DNA of 64,000 nt from Tepidamorphus gemmatus (GTDB taxonomy: Bacteria > Pseudomonadota > Alphaproteobacteria > Rhizobiales > Tepidamorphaceae), in the NCBI RefSeq assembly GCF_004346195.1, contig NZ_SMAK01000003.1, forward strand, positions 1-64,000, given 5' to 3'. This document shows, in pieces, positions 41,277 to 50,489 of this stretch. Positions within the stretch are counted from its first letter, which is position 1. The number at the start of each line of letters is the position of its first letter. The notes beneath the pieces are model-generated. The model was given only the letters and a program-made list of their open reading frames with translations, ran no database searches and was not told the DNA's origin. Both the position numbers and the translations under genes were made by a program.

Positions 41277-42317
41277 TCAGCCGCCGCGGTGCTTGGTACG
41301 CAGCAGCGCGGCCCCCGCTGCGAGCGCCTTGAGCTTGCCGACGGCGACGTCGCGCGGCAACGGAGCCATGCCGCAATTGGTGCAGCCCTGAATGCGCTCG
41401 GCGTCGGCATGGCGCAGCGCTTCGCCGAGGATCGCGGCGACCTGCTCGGGGGTCTCCACCGTCGTCGTGGCGACATCGATCGCGCCGACCAGGATCTCCT
41501 TGTCGGGCAACAGCGAGATCAGCGACATCGGCACATGCGAGCCGGCGCATTCGAGCGACACCTGGCCGATCCGGCTGGCGTTGATCGCAGGAAAGATCGC
41601 CTCGTACTGGCGCCATTCCGAGCCGAGCGTCTGCTTCCAGCGGATGTTCGCCTCGATGCCGTAGCCGTAGCAGATGTGAACAGCGGTCTTGCACGAGAGG
41701 CCATCGGCAGCCCGCTCGAGCGCTGCGATGCCCCACTCGACGACTTCCTCCGCGAACACGTTGAACGCCGGCTCGTCGAACTGGATGACGTCGACGCCAA
41801 GCGCGGCGAGCTCGCGCGCCTCGGCATTCAGGATCTCGGCGAAGGCCATCGCCATGTCGGCGCGTCGGCCGTAATGGGCATCGGCAATGGTGTCGCAGAT
41901 CGTCATCGGCCCAGGCAGCGTCACCTTCAGCCCGCGCCGGGTGTGGGCGCGGGTGAAGCGGACCTCTTCGGCATGGACCTGCCGCTTCCGCGCGACGGGA
42001 CCCGTCACGGTCGGCACCTCGACCACGTAGCGATCCTTGCGGATCCCCATCTTGGTCTTGAGGGTCCAGTCGATACCCTCGACGTGCTCGAGGAAGCCGT
42101 GGACGAAATGGATGCGGAACTGCTCGCCGTCACTCACGATGTCGATGCCGGCATCCTCCTGCTCCTTGAGCCAGAGCAGCGCCGCGTCGCGCTTGGCCGC
42201 CTCCAGCGCCGCGCCCTCGTGGCGCCAGGCGGCCCACAGCTTCTCGGGTTCGGCCAGCCAGAACGGCTTCGGCAGGCTGCCGGCGAGCGTCGTCGGGAAC
42301 AGATGCGGCAGGCTCAT
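41277..42317 (-). CDS. Cobalamin-independent methionine synthase-like protein (core-MetE, C-terminal domain only)
   Basis: 346 aa, about half of MetE: it corresponds to the catalytic C-terminal UROD/MetE barrel without the N-terminal domain. Zinc-ligand candidates are the His and Cys of HICYGYG (about residue 215) and the Cys pair of GCTNCGMAPLPRD near the C-terminus. DVIQFDEPAFNVF is the typical barrel motif. Related stand-alone core-MetE proteins transfer methyl groups to homocysteine from donors other than methyl-tetrahydrofolate triglutamate, often with a partner protein. No such partner is next to it. It ends 14 bp past the convergent receptor gene. Confidence 0.87.
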   Translation of the reverse strand: MSLPHLFPTTLAGSLPKPFWLAEPEKLWAAWRHEGAALEAAKRDAALLWLKEQEDAGIDIVSDGEQFRIHFVHGFLEHVEGIDWTLKTKMGIRKDRYVVEVPTVTGPVARKRQVHAEEVRFTRAHTRRGLKVTLPGPMTICDTIADAHYGRRADMAMAFAEILNAEARELAALGVDVIQFDEPAFNVFAEEVVEWGIAALERAADGLSCKTAVHICYGYGIEANIRWKQTLGSEWRQYEAIFPAINASRIGQVSLECAGSHVPMSLISLLPDKEILVGAIDVATTTVETPEQVAAILGEALRHADAERIQGCTNCGMAPLPRDVAVGKLKALAAGAALLRTKHRGG

Positions 42318-42463
42318 GGGTATCCTCCCCCGGTGTCTCGCCGCATCGTGGCGCGCGGCGCGGTCGAGGACAGCCTAGATCCGGCCGCGATGCTTGGAAA
42401 CGCGCCGCGTGCGACAATCACGGCCCGGACCGGGCACCCCAGCGATCAACACGCGGCAACGAC

Positions 42464-42539
42464 TGGTGGGCGATACTGGACTCGAACCAGTGACCCCTGC
42501 GATGTGAACACAGTGCTCTACCAACTGAGCTAATCGCCC
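42464..42539 (-). tRNA. tRNA-Val (anticodon CAC)
   Basis: 76 nt including an encoded CCA end (42464-42466 on the plus strand as TGG). On the minus strand the acceptor stem GGGCGAT pairs with ATCGCCC, the D arm is GCTCAGTTGGTAGAGC, the anticodon stem CTGTG/CGCAG closes the loop TTCACAT, giving anticodon CAC, and the T arm contains GGTTCGAGTCC. It reads the GTG codon. No integrase or att duplication is visible nearby. Confidence 0.95.
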
Positions 42540-42597
42540 GCCGGGCCGGGATATAAGGGGGCAGTCGAGGCCGAGTCAAGCAAACCGGCCGCGGCCG

Positions 42598-43278
42598 TCA
42601 GGCCGGCGCGAGGCCGAGACGGCGGGCAGCGATCGGATAGAGCGCGTCGAAACCAGAGATGACGTGGTCGGGCCCGAGATCGGCCACCGGCACCGGCGTG
42701 TAGCCGAAGTCGACCGCGATCACCGGCACCTTCGCCGCCTTCGCCGCGTCGATGTCGGCGCGGCTGTCGCCGACCATGATCGCCCGGCCCGGATCGCCGC
42801 CGGCGCGTGCGATGGTGCCGAGCACATGCCCCGGATCGGGCTTGCGGACGGACAGCGTGTCGGCCCCGACGATCGCGGCGAAGCGGTCGGTCAGGCCGAG
42901 CTCCGCCAGCAATTTCAGGGTCAGGCTCTCGTACTTGTTGGTGCAGACTGCGAGCCGCACCCCCTCGGCGGCCAGTCGGTCGAGTGCTGCCTCGACACCG
43001 GGGAACGGCCGCGTGCCGACCGCGATGTTGGCCTCGTAATGCGCGAGGAAATGCGCATGCATCGGCTGCACGAGATCAGGCGTCGGCTCAACCGCGATGG
43101 CTCTCAGCGCCGCCTCGATCATCGCCCTAGCACCATGCCCGACGGTTGCGAGCGCAAAATCCCTCGGCAACACCGCGAATCCGGCCGCGGTCATGGCCGC
43201 GTCGAGCGCCGCCAGCAGGTCGGGCGCACTGTCGACCAGCGTGCCGTCGAGATCGAACACCGCCACCGGTGCCGCCAT
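42598..43278 (-). CDS. gph: Phosphoglycolate phosphatase (HAD superfamily)
   Basis: 226 aa. HAD motif I VAVFDLDGTLVDSAPDLLAA with the nucleophile Asp, motif II VCTNK, motif III Lys in VRKPDPGHVLG and motif IV VGDSRADIDAAKAA. GHGARAMIEAAL in the cap domain is the Gph pattern. It removes 2-phosphoglycolate formed by DNA repair or Rubisco oxygenation. Start at 43278 follows GGAGCGAGACG; an in-frame ATG at 43314 is less well placed. It lies just past tRNA-Val on the same strand. Confidence 0.93.
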   Translation of the reverse strand: MAAPVAVFDLDGTLVDSAPDLLAALDAAMTAAGFAVLPRDFALATVGHGARAMIEAALRAIAVEPTPDLVQPMHAHFLAHYEANIAVGTRPFPGVEAALDRLAAEGVRLAVCTNKYESLTLKLLAELGLTDRFAAIVGADTLSVRKPDPGHVLGTIARAGGDPGRAIMVGDSRADIDAAKAAKVPVIAVDFGYTPVPVADLGPDHVISGFDALYPIAARRLGLAPA

Positions 43279-43409
43279 CGTCTCGCTCCAGTTCGATGGA
43301 TCGTTCAAGGCCATCCCGGCCCGTGAGGAAACGGCGCTATAGCATATGGAGAGGGAGCGGGCGACTGTGCTAACCCGCTCGAGGGGGATTCGAGAGGGAG
43401 ATCCGGCCG

Positions 43410-44936
43410 ATGAAGGGGATCGTGCTCGGCTACGACACCCGGTCGCGGCTGACAATCCTGCGCGGTGAGGATGGCCGCCGTTACGGTTTCGCCCCGGCCG
43501 ACTGGCGCGATCAGCGGGCGCCGCGCAAGCGCGACGTCGTCGATTTCGAGCCGGATGGCCACCGCGCACGCGATGTCTTCATGCTCGAATCGGCCAACGG
43601 CACGCCGCCACCGACCGCGGCCGCGCCGGCCACCGCGCTCTCCGCCTGGCCTGTGACGCGGGTGCTGGTCGAGCGCCCGGCGATGGCCGCGAGCCTTCTG
43701 GTGCTGCTGGCGGGCCTGACCGGCGCCTATGCGGTCGGCGATCTGCGGATATCGCTGATCGAGGCGCCCGAACTGATCGCACGCATGTCGGAAGCGCTCG
43801 ACTCGCTGGTCGCGGTGTCCGGGGCGGATCCCTCGCCAAGGCTCGGTGCGGGGGCAGCGCGGGTGCTGCTGGTCCTGCTGCTCGGGCTCTATCTGGTACC
43901 GTTGCTCGCCGCGATCACGCTGTGGAGGGAGTTCGTCGGTCGGCCCGACATGCGTCTTGCGCGACTGGCCGGGCTTGCCGCGATGATCCTGCCGGTCGGC
44001 CTGCCGCTGCTTGTCATCCTTGTCGTCCAGATCTGGGTGCTGCCGGGGCTTCCCGACCTCGCCGCCCGGCTCGGCCGCGCGGGGGTGACGACCCCGCAGC
44101 AGGTCTTCGAGGTGCTGCGTGTCTACTCGACGGGCACGGTGCTGGTGTTTGCGGCCGGTGCGCTTCTCTGGTCAGCGGCCAATGGCAGGGCGATCCTGCC
44201 GAGATTCCTGCGCCGGCCGGCCGGCGAGGACGAGCCAGCGGCCGCTGCGCCTGCAGACACGGGCACGGCCGAGCTGTTCGCGCCGGTCGGCCCGCGCGCC
44301 TACCCGCCGCGGCCATCGCCCGCGCCGGACGTTGCGGCGTCGTGGCCGAACCCTCGCCCCGCAGCCCCGTCTCAGGCGCCGCGCGAACCCGCGCCGACGT
44401 CGCCGGCACCGCCGCATCCGGCACCGTCGGGCCCGGTCGCGGAGCCGGCCGCGACCGGCCGTCCGGCGCCACCGCCCGGGAGCGACGAGCGGTTCGCCGC
44501 CGCACCGGGAGCGGCCCCACCGCCGGCGCCGGACCGCGCGCCGCTCGACGCGATGGGGCTCCTCGCCGAGGACATGCGTGCCGCCCTGTCACGCCGGGAG
44601 CCTGGCCACGTGGCGTCGGGGCCCTACCGGACGACGCCGCTGCCAGACAGCCGGGCAGGTCACGATCCGCAGCTCGAGGTGCGCGGACCGCAGGTCCAGG
44701 ATCAGCACGGGTTCGCGCCCGGGGGACAGGCGCCTGCCCTTGGCGAGCCATCCGTTCCGGTCCGCGCCGCGCCGCTGCCGCCGCGATCGGCATCGGTCTG
44801 GCCGAGCTCGCTGGCCGCCGGTCTGGCAAGAGCGGATCTTGTCGCCGGCCCGCACGAGGAAGCCGGCGAGGCGCAGTCGGACGGAGCGCAGGAACGGGGC
44901 GAGCCCGCCGGTCTGCGGCGGGATCAGAGCTTGTAG
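43410..44936 (+). CDS. Membrane protein with N-terminal cold-shock-like (OB-fold) domain and Pro/Ala-rich C-terminus
   Basis: About 508 aa as open. Residues about 1-58 ([20 protein letters not shown] followed by [13 protein letters not shown]) look like a cold-shock/OB-fold module, as seen in other small membrane proteins. Four hydrophobic segments follow (about 92-110, 150-171, 187-212, 240-258), then a Pro/Ala-rich low-complexity stretch (about 275-390). The last about 115 residues have no recognisable character. The reading frame is open in several frames in this GC-rich stretch, so the true end could be a frameshift away. The frame ends 13 bp inside the convergent receptor gene. Function unknown. 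Confidence 0.65.
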   Translation: MKGIVLGYDTRSRLTILRGEDGRRYGFAPADWRDQRAPRKRDVVDFEPDGHRARDVFMLESANGTPPPTAAAPATALSAWPVTRVLVERPAMAASLLVLLAGLTGAYAVGDLRISLIEAPELIARMSEALDSLVAVSGADPSPRLGAGAARVLLVLLLGLYLVPLLAAITLWREFVGRPDMRLARLAGLAAMILPVGLPLLVILVVQIWVLPGLPDLAARLGRAGVTTPQQVFEVLRVYSTGTVLVFAAGALLWSAANGRAILPRFLRRPAGEDEPAAAAPADTGTAELFAPVGPRAYPPRPSPAPDVAASWPNPRPAAPSQAPREPAPTSPAPPHPAPSGPVAEPAATGRPAPPPGSDERFAAAPGAAPPPAPDRAPLDAMGLLAEDMRAALSRREPGHVASGPYRTTPLPDSRAGHDPQLEVRGPQVQDQHGFAPGGQAPALGEPSVPVRAAPLPPRSASVWPSSLAAGLARADLVAGPHEEAGEAQSDGAQERGEPAGLRRDQSL

Positions 44937-46729
44937 GCCATCCGCACGCTGCCCCAGTGGCGGCCTGCGACGATGATCGGCGCATCGACCTCCTTCATCA
45001 TCACGACGGTGCCGTTGCCCATGTCGCGGGCATAGGACTGGACGAGATGCGGCCGGATGTTGCGTGCCGCCGACAGGCCGGCACGGTCGTCGAAGATCCG
45101 CCGGTTGCGGGCGTTCGCCGCATTCCAAGCAACCTCGCCGGGCCGCTGCGGCTTCGAATACACCAGGTTGTGGACCGGCAGGTAGCCATTGCGGTCAACG
45201 CAGGCGCAGAAGACCATGCGTGGATCCGAGTTCAGCGCCTCCTCCTGGATCGGAGGCAGCAACCGGTCGAATTCGGCCAGATAGGCGGTCGAGAACTGCT
45301 GCGGGTCGGTTCCCGGGATTGGCCGGTAGTTCGTGTCGAAGACCGCTTCCATCGTCAGCCTGCCCTCGGCGATCGCCGCCTCGATCGCGGCGGCGGCGCG
45401 GCGCGCCACATCGCGGGCCCGCGTGATATACGCAGCATGGCCGGACTGGATCGCCTGCACGGTCTGCGCAAGTTTCGCTGCCACCGCAGGGTCCGGCTCG
45501 GACAGCGCAAGGCTGATGCCGAACCGGCTCGAGCGCGTCACCTTCGCCTCGATGCTGCCGATCCCCTCGAGCGTGACGGTCATCGTCCGCCCCGGCGCCG
45601 GAGCCCAGTCGGCAAGCGGCTTCAGCGTCACCGCCGCCTCGGACAGGTCAAGCGTCGTGGCCACATGGCGCGCATCCCCAACGCGGATCTCCGCCCCCAT
45701 CTCGATCGGCAGATGGTCGAAGACTCGTCCGTCGCCACGGTGAGACTGGCGCAACAGCATGGCGAACCGGTCGTCCAATCGCTCGACCACCCCGTTGAGA
45801 CCGGTGCAACCCTGTCGCGCCACGCCGCCGAGCTCGACCGCTCGCGCCGTCGACCGGTCGATCTCGGCGACATGGCCGGCGACGTCAGCGACGAAGGCGG
45901 CCGTCTTGCGCGCGGAATCGCCGACATGGGCGGAAGCCTTGACCTGCTGGTCGACGGATGCGGCAACGTCGGAGAACACCGGACCGAGACGGCCGATGAT
46001 CTCGGTGATGCGGTCGAGCGCGGTCACGCTGCCTTCGGCGGCGGCCTGCAGATCGGCGACCTTGCGGGCGATCTCCTCGGTCGCCTTCTGCGTCTGCTGC
46101 GACAGCGACTTCACCTCGTTGGCGACGACGGCGAAGCCGCGGCCCGCCTCGCCGGCGCGGGCGGCCTCGATGGTCGCGTTGAGGGCCAGCAGGTTGGTCT
46201 GCTTGGCGATCGCCGCGATCAGCTGGACGACCTCGTCGATCTCGAGGCTGGACCGCTTCAGGCTGGCGACGCTTTCCCCGGCGTCGCCCGCCAGGGTGGC
46301 GGCGCTACCGGACAGGCGCGCGGTGTCGGCGACACGGTCGCCGATCGCGGCGGTCGCGCTGGAGATGTCGCCGACCGCACGGGCCAGTTCCTCGGTGAAG
46401 GTCCTGGCGTCCTCGGCCATGCGGGCCAGCGACGAGGTCTGGCCGCGCACCTCCTCGATGAGCTCGATCTTGTCGGAGACCTGCGACTGCAACGTGGCGG
46501 CCATGTCGACGACCTCGCGCAGCGCGACCGCAATGTCGGCCTCGGTCAGGGCGACGGTCGCGGAGAAATCCGGCTCGACGGCAGCAACCTCTGCCGGCGG
46601 CGGCTCGGCAGCGACCGGCAGGTCGGTGACAGGCGGCGCGTCCTTCTTCAGCAGGCTTCGAAGCGGCAATTCCTTCCCCCGGGCAAAGGTTTCGGTGTTG
46701 TTGTCGCGCACACGGCCAGCAACCGACAA
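44924..46729 (-). CDS. Soluble methyl-accepting chemotaxis protein with PilZ-like and C-terminal sensor regions
   Basis: 601 aa without transmembrane segments. The signalling domain comes first: [20 protein letters not shown] and [20 protein letters not shown] at about residues 193-240. At about 325-415 is a PilZ-like region with RQSHRGDGR (an RxxxR element) and [10 protein letters not shown] (close to the DxSxxG motif), the two parts of a c-di-GMP site. The C-terminus (about 440-601) has features such as [20 protein letters not shown] and [20 protein letters not shown], a Cache-like sensor end found in other alphaproteobacterial receptors. ATG at 46729. Confidence 0.88.
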   Translation of the reverse strand: MSVAGRVRDNNTETFARGKELPLRSLLKKDAPPVTDLPVAAEPPPAEVAAVEPDFSATVALTEADIAVALREVVDMAATLQSQVSDKIELIEEVRGQTSSLARMAEDARTFTEELARAVGDISSATAAIGDRVADTARLSGSAATLAGDAGESVASLKRSSLEIDEVVQLIAAIAKQTNLLALNATIEAARAGEAGRGFAVVANEVKSLSQQTQKATEEIARKVADLQAAAEGSVTALDRITEIIGRLGPVFSDVAASVDQQVKASAHVGDSARKTAAFVADVAGHVAEIDRSTARAVELGGVARQGCTGLNGVVERLDDRFAMLLRQSHRGDGRVFDHLPIEMGAEIRVGDARHVATTLDLSEAAVTLKPLADWAPAPGRTMTVTLEGIGSIEAKVTRSSRFGISLALSEPDPAVAAKLAQTVQAIQSGHAAYITRARDVARRAAAAIEAAIAEGRLTMEAVFDTNYRPIPGTDPQQFSTAYLAEFDRLLPPIQEEALNSDPRMVFCACVDRNGYLPVHNLVYSKPQRPGEVAWNAANARNRRIFDDRAGLSAARNIRPHLVQSYARDMGNGTVVMMKEVDAPIIVAGRHWGSVRMAYKL

Positions 46730-47006
46730 TTAAGTCGATTTCCTTGAACATGTGTTAACCAGCTGCTTTGAATTCGGTGGTGGACAATCCTGTCCGACGA
46801 CATGTCAGTAGAACGCGCGTTCGGACGGCTGCCGCAGCAATCGATCTGGTCATCTGGCCAGCCATGGGCGACCAATAAAACTTTAGTCGAATGCCGCCAG
46901 CTGCCGGAGCCAATAGTTCAGACACGCTGGATATGGTGCGCAGCATCGTAACCGGACACGGACGACGCCACACGACCGTCGTGGCGAGCAAGGTGCGAAC
47001 AGGGCC

Positions 47007-48092
47007 ATGAATCTCATCGAAGAGCTGCAGAGCATGCAGCGTCAGATCGATCCTGCCAGACGCCGGCAGATGCTGAGCGCGTTTGCGGACCTGTTCTTCG
47101 ACAGCGCGGAACACTACAGCGACCGTCTGCTGATCCAGTACAGCGACGTCCTCGCCGACCTTCTCCAGCGTGTCGATCCCGAGACGCGGGCGGAGATCGC
47201 CGAGCGCATCGCCGACGCCCCCCATGCGAGCCAGGCGTTGCACCTGTTCCTTGCCCAGGCGGAGCTCGATGTCGCGGCACCGGTGCTGCGGCGGTCGCGT
47301 GTGCTCGGCGACGAGGCGCTGGTCCAGATCGCCACCAACAAGAGCGAAGGCCACCGCCTCGCCATCGCCATGCGCGAACATCTAAGCGAGACGGTCACCG
47401 ACGTGCTGGTGGAATTCGGCGAACCGACGGTGCTGCAGGCGGTGACGCTCAATCTCGGCGCGGAGATCTCCGAGCTTTCGTTCGGCCGTCTGGCCGAGTT
47501 CGCGGAGAAGGACGAGGGCCTGCTCGATGCGATGTCGCAGCGTCCCGACCTGCCCGGCGCAGCAGCTGACCGCATCCTGCGACTGCTCCCTGCCGAAGCG
47601 CGATCGCGGCTGGCGACGCTGCTCGCGGCCGATCGGGAGTCGGTGCGCCCGCTGCTGTCGCAGGCGGCTTGGGTGGCGCGCCAGCAGCGGCTCGACCGCG
47701 CTCTGGAACGGCTCGAGGCGAAGGGTCTGATCCGCCAGATCGCCGAGGGCGAACTGCCCCGCGACGTCGTCGTAAAGTGGCTGGCGGGGAAGGATCGTGT
47801 GCTCGATCTGGCGCTGGTCTTCGCGGAACTCGCCGAGTTCCGCGAATCCGTCATGACCTCCTGCCTGCTGAAGGCGGACAATGGTCCGCTCGTCGTCCTC
47901 ATGCGCTCCCTCGACCTCTCCGAGGATGCCGTGCGCTCCGTTGCCGTGATGCGGTGCCGTCGGCTGTCGCTGCCGCTTTGCGAACGCGACCAGCTGCTCG
48001 CCCGCTGGCACGCGATCCAGCCGGAGACTGCCAAGCGGGCAATGCGCTTCACCCGCCTGCGCGCATCGCACGGCGCCGCTGCCGCCGCCTGA
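47007..48092 (+). CDS. DUF2336 domain-containing protein
   Basis: 361 aa, nearly all helical (repeated pairs of amphipathic helices such as LRRSRVLGDEALVQIATNKS and LLSQAAWVARQQRLDRALER), matching DUF2336, an alphaproteobacterial family of unknown function often found near motility or surface genes. It ends in an Ala tail. ATG at 47007 with a weak upstream site. It is divergent from the soluble receptor across 277 bp of AT-richer DNA that probably carries both promoters. Confidence 0.85.
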   Translation: MNLIEELQSMQRQIDPARRRQMLSAFADLFFDSAEHYSDRLLIQYSDVLADLLQRVDPETRAEIAERIADAPHASQALHLFLAQAELDVAAPVLRRSRVLGDEALVQIATNKSEGHRLAIAMREHLSETVTDVLVEFGEPTVLQAVTLNLGAEISELSFGRLAEFAEKDEGLLDAMSQRPDLPGAAADRILRLLPAEARSRLATLLAADRESVRPLLSQAAWVARQQRLDRALERLEAKGLIRQIAEGELPRDVVVKWLAGKDRVLDLALVFAELAEFRESVMTSCLLKADNGPLVVLMRSLDLSEDAVRSVAVMRCRRLSLPLCERDQLLARWHAIQPETAKRAMRFTRLRASHGAAAAA

Positions 48093-48309
48093 GCGCCACA
48101 CAGGTCGCGGCCGCCGCGCCGGACACCGACCATTGCCCGAGTTGCGTCGGATGGATCGGCCTGTCGCATAGCCCCAAACGCGCCGGCGCGCGCGCGATTG
48201 TCGCGCCCGCGTCGGAGGATGCCGGCGACCGGCGCATATGGCGGAGTGGTGCAGGCGCATGCTAGGTAGCGCCCAGTCGAACGACACGGCAGGACATTTG
48301 GAGGCACCG

Positions 48310-49758
48310 ATGCGACTGAAGGATCCGACCCTTCTCAGGACACAGTGTTTCGTGAACGGCGAGTGGATCGGGTCCGGCGCGATCGCCGTCACCAACCCGG
48401 CCAATGGCGAGGAGATCGCCAGGGTGCCGAACTTCGGCGCCGAGGAGACCCGCCAGGCGATCGAGCACGCTCAGGCCGCGTTCGGCCCATGGGCGGCCAG
48501 GACCGGCAAGGAGCGGGCGAAGATCCTGCGCCGCTGGTTCGACCTGATCATCGAGAACAAGGACGATATCGCGATGATCATGACCAGCGAGCAGGGCAAG
48601 CCTCTGGCCGAGGCCGCCGGCGAGGTCGACTACGCGGCCTCGTTCGTCGAATTCTTCGCCGAGGAGGCAAAGCGCATCTACGGCGACGTGATTCCGAGCC
48701 ATCGCGCCGATGCGCGCATCGTCGTGGTCAAGCAGCCGGCCGGCGTCGTCGCCGCGATCACGCCATGGAACTTCCCCGCCGCGATGATCACCCGCAAGGT
48801 CGGCCCGGCGCTCGCCGCCGGCTGCACCGTGGTCTGCAAGCCGGCCGGCGAGACGCCGCTGACAGCGCTGGCACTGGCAGAGCTCGGCGCCCGCGCCGGC
48901 ATTCCCGCTGGCGTGCTCAACATCGTCACCGGCAAGGCCTCGGCGATCGGCAGCGAAATGACGTCGAACCCGCTCGTCAAGGTGCTGACGTTCACCGGAT
49001 CGACCGCGATCGGCAAGATCCTGATCGAGCAGTGCGCCAAGACGGTCAAGCGCGTCGGCATGGAGCTCGGCGGCAACGCGCCGTTCATCGTCTTTGACGA
49101 CGCCGATCTCGACAAGGCGGTGCAGGGCGCCATCGCCTCGAAGTTCCGCAATGCCGGCCAGACCTGTGTCTGCGCCAACCGGATCTACGTGCAGTCGGGG
49201 GTCTACGACATCTTCGCCGAAAGGCTCGCCAGCGAGGTGCTGAAGATGAAGGTCGGCGACGGCACCGAGGTCGGCGTCGTGCAGGGGCCGCTGATCAATG
49301 CCGCGGCGGTGGAGAAGGTCGAGGAGCACGTGCAGAACGCGGTCGCGCTCGGCGCTGAGGTCGTCGTCGGCGGCAAGCGGCACGCGCGCGGCGGCAACTT
49401 CTACGAACCCACCGTACTCAAGAACGTCACGACCAGGATGCTGATTACCCGCGAGGAGACCTTCGGCCCTGTCGCGCCGTTGTATCGCTTCGAGACGGAG
49501 GAGGAGGTGATACGCCTCGCCAACGATACCGAATTCGGGCTTGCGGCCTATTTCTACAGCCGCGACGTCGGCCGCTGCTGGCGGGTCGCCGAGGCGCTCG
49601 AGTACGGCATCGTCGGCATCAACGAGGGGCTGATCTCGACCGAGGTCGCACCGTTCGGCGGCGTCAAGGAATCGGGCCTCGGCCGCGAGGGGTCGCATTA
49701 CGGCATCGATGAGTTCGTCGAGATCAAGTACATGCTGATGGGCGGGCTTGCCAGATAG
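48310..49758 (+). CDS. gabD: NAD(P)-dependent succinate-semialdehyde dehydrogenase
   Basis: 482 aa aldehyde dehydrogenase. Catalytic Glu in [20 protein letters not shown] and Cys in [38 protein letters not shown] is the N-terminal cofactor region. The [12 protein letters not shown] form matches GabD closely, so oxidation of succinate semialdehyde to succinate (GABA catabolism) is likely. The start at 48310 follows TTTGGAGGCACCG, a good site. No gabT aminotransferase is adjacent. It ends 10 bp before rpiA, so the two may be co-transcribed. Confidence 0.92.
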   Translation: MRLKDPTLLRTQCFVNGEWIGSGAIAVTNPANGEEIARVPNFGAEETRQAIEHAQAAFGPWAARTGKERAKILRRWFDLIIENKDDIAMIMTSEQGKPLAEAAGEVDYAASFVEFFAEEAKRIYGDVIPSHRADARIVVVKQPAGVVAAITPWNFPAAMITRKVGPALAAGCTVVCKPAGETPLTALALAELGARAGIPAGVLNIVTGKASAIGSEMTSNPLVKVLTFTGSTAIGKILIEQCAKTVKRVGMELGGNAPFIVFDDADLDKAVQGAIASKFRNAGQTCVCANRIYVQSGVYDIFAERLASEVLKMKVGDGTEVGVVQGPLINAAAVEKVEEHVQNAVALGAEVVVGGKRHARGGNFYEPTVLKNVTTRMLITREETFGPVAPLYRFETEEEVIRLANDTEFGLAAYFYSRDVGRCWRVAEALEYGIVGINEGLISTEVAPFGGVKESGLGREGSHYGIDEFVEIKYMLMGGLAR

Positions 49759-49768
49759 AGGCCCCGTC

Positions 49769-50482
49769 ATGGTGACGACCTCCTCGCCGGACGCCCTGAA
49801 GCGCCTCGCAGCCGAGCGCGCCCTCGACTTCGTCGATTCCGGCATGCGTCTCGGTCTCGGCAGCGGGTCGACCGCAGCGCATTTCGTCGCGGCCCTGGGG
49901 GCGAAGGTCCGCGCCGGCGGCCTCGATGTGGTCGGTGTGCCGACGTCGGAATCGACCCGTCGGCTTGCCGTCGAACATGGCGTGCCGCTGACGACCCTCG
50001 AGGAGACGCCCGAGCTCGACCTGACGGTCGATGGCGCCGACGAGGTGGACGGGCGGCTGCGACTGATCAAGGGCGGCGGCGGGGCGCTGCTGCGGGAAAA
50101 GATCGTTGCGGCCTCCTCCGGCCGGATGATCGTCATCGCCGACCGGTCGAAGCGGGTCGCCCGGCTCGGGCGCTTTCCCCTGCCGGTGGAGGTGGTGCCG
50201 TTCGGCCACCCCTCCACTGCCGTCAGGATCGCGCGCGCACTGGCCGGGATCGGCCTGCCGACGGCGATGCGGCTGCGTCAGGGCAGCGGCGACGGCCCCT
50301 ACCGCACCGACGGCGGCAATCTGATCTACGACTGCGATCTCGGCGAGATCCCGGATCCGGAGACGCTCGACGCGGCGCTGTCGGCAGTGCCGGGCGTCGT
50401 CGAACACGGTCTGTTCATCGGCTTGTGCGCCTGCGCGATCATCGCAGGTCCGGACGGCATCGAACTCCTGGAGAGAGGCTGA
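49769..50482 (+). CDS. rpiA: Ribose-5-phosphate isomerase A
   Basis: 237 aa, normal length. It interconverts ribose-5-phosphate and ribulose-5-phosphate in the pentose phosphate pathway. [33 protein letters not shown] and [10 protein letters not shown] are the conserved active-site segments. ATG at 49769 follows AGAGGCCCCGTC. Sits between gabD and gor, 7 bp before gor, suggesting an operon; rpiA-gor linkage is common in Hyphomicrobiales and couples NADPH supply with its use. Confidence 0.96.
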   Translation: MVTTSSPDALKRLAAERALDFVDSGMRLGLGSGSTAAHFVAALGAKVRAGGLDVVGVPTSESTRRLAVEHGVPLTTLEETPELDLTVDGADEVDGRLRLIKGGGGALLREKIVAASSGRMIVIADRSKRVARLGRFPLPVEVVPFGHPSTAVRIARALAGIGLPTAMRLRQGSGDGPYRTDGGNLIYDCDLGEIPDPETLDAALSAVPGVVEHGLFIGLCACAIIAGPDGIELLERG

Positions 50483-50489
50483 GGCCGCA

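Noticed and set aside
42464-42539. tRNA-Val as an integration site for a genomic island
   Set aside because: No integrase, no visible copy of the tRNA 3' end and no phage or conjugation genes nearby.
43922-46747. Plus-strand open frame of over 900 codons spanning the membrane-protein gene and the soluble receptor
   Set aside because: It crosses a real plus gene in another frame and is antisense to the receptor; composition is that of a shadow.
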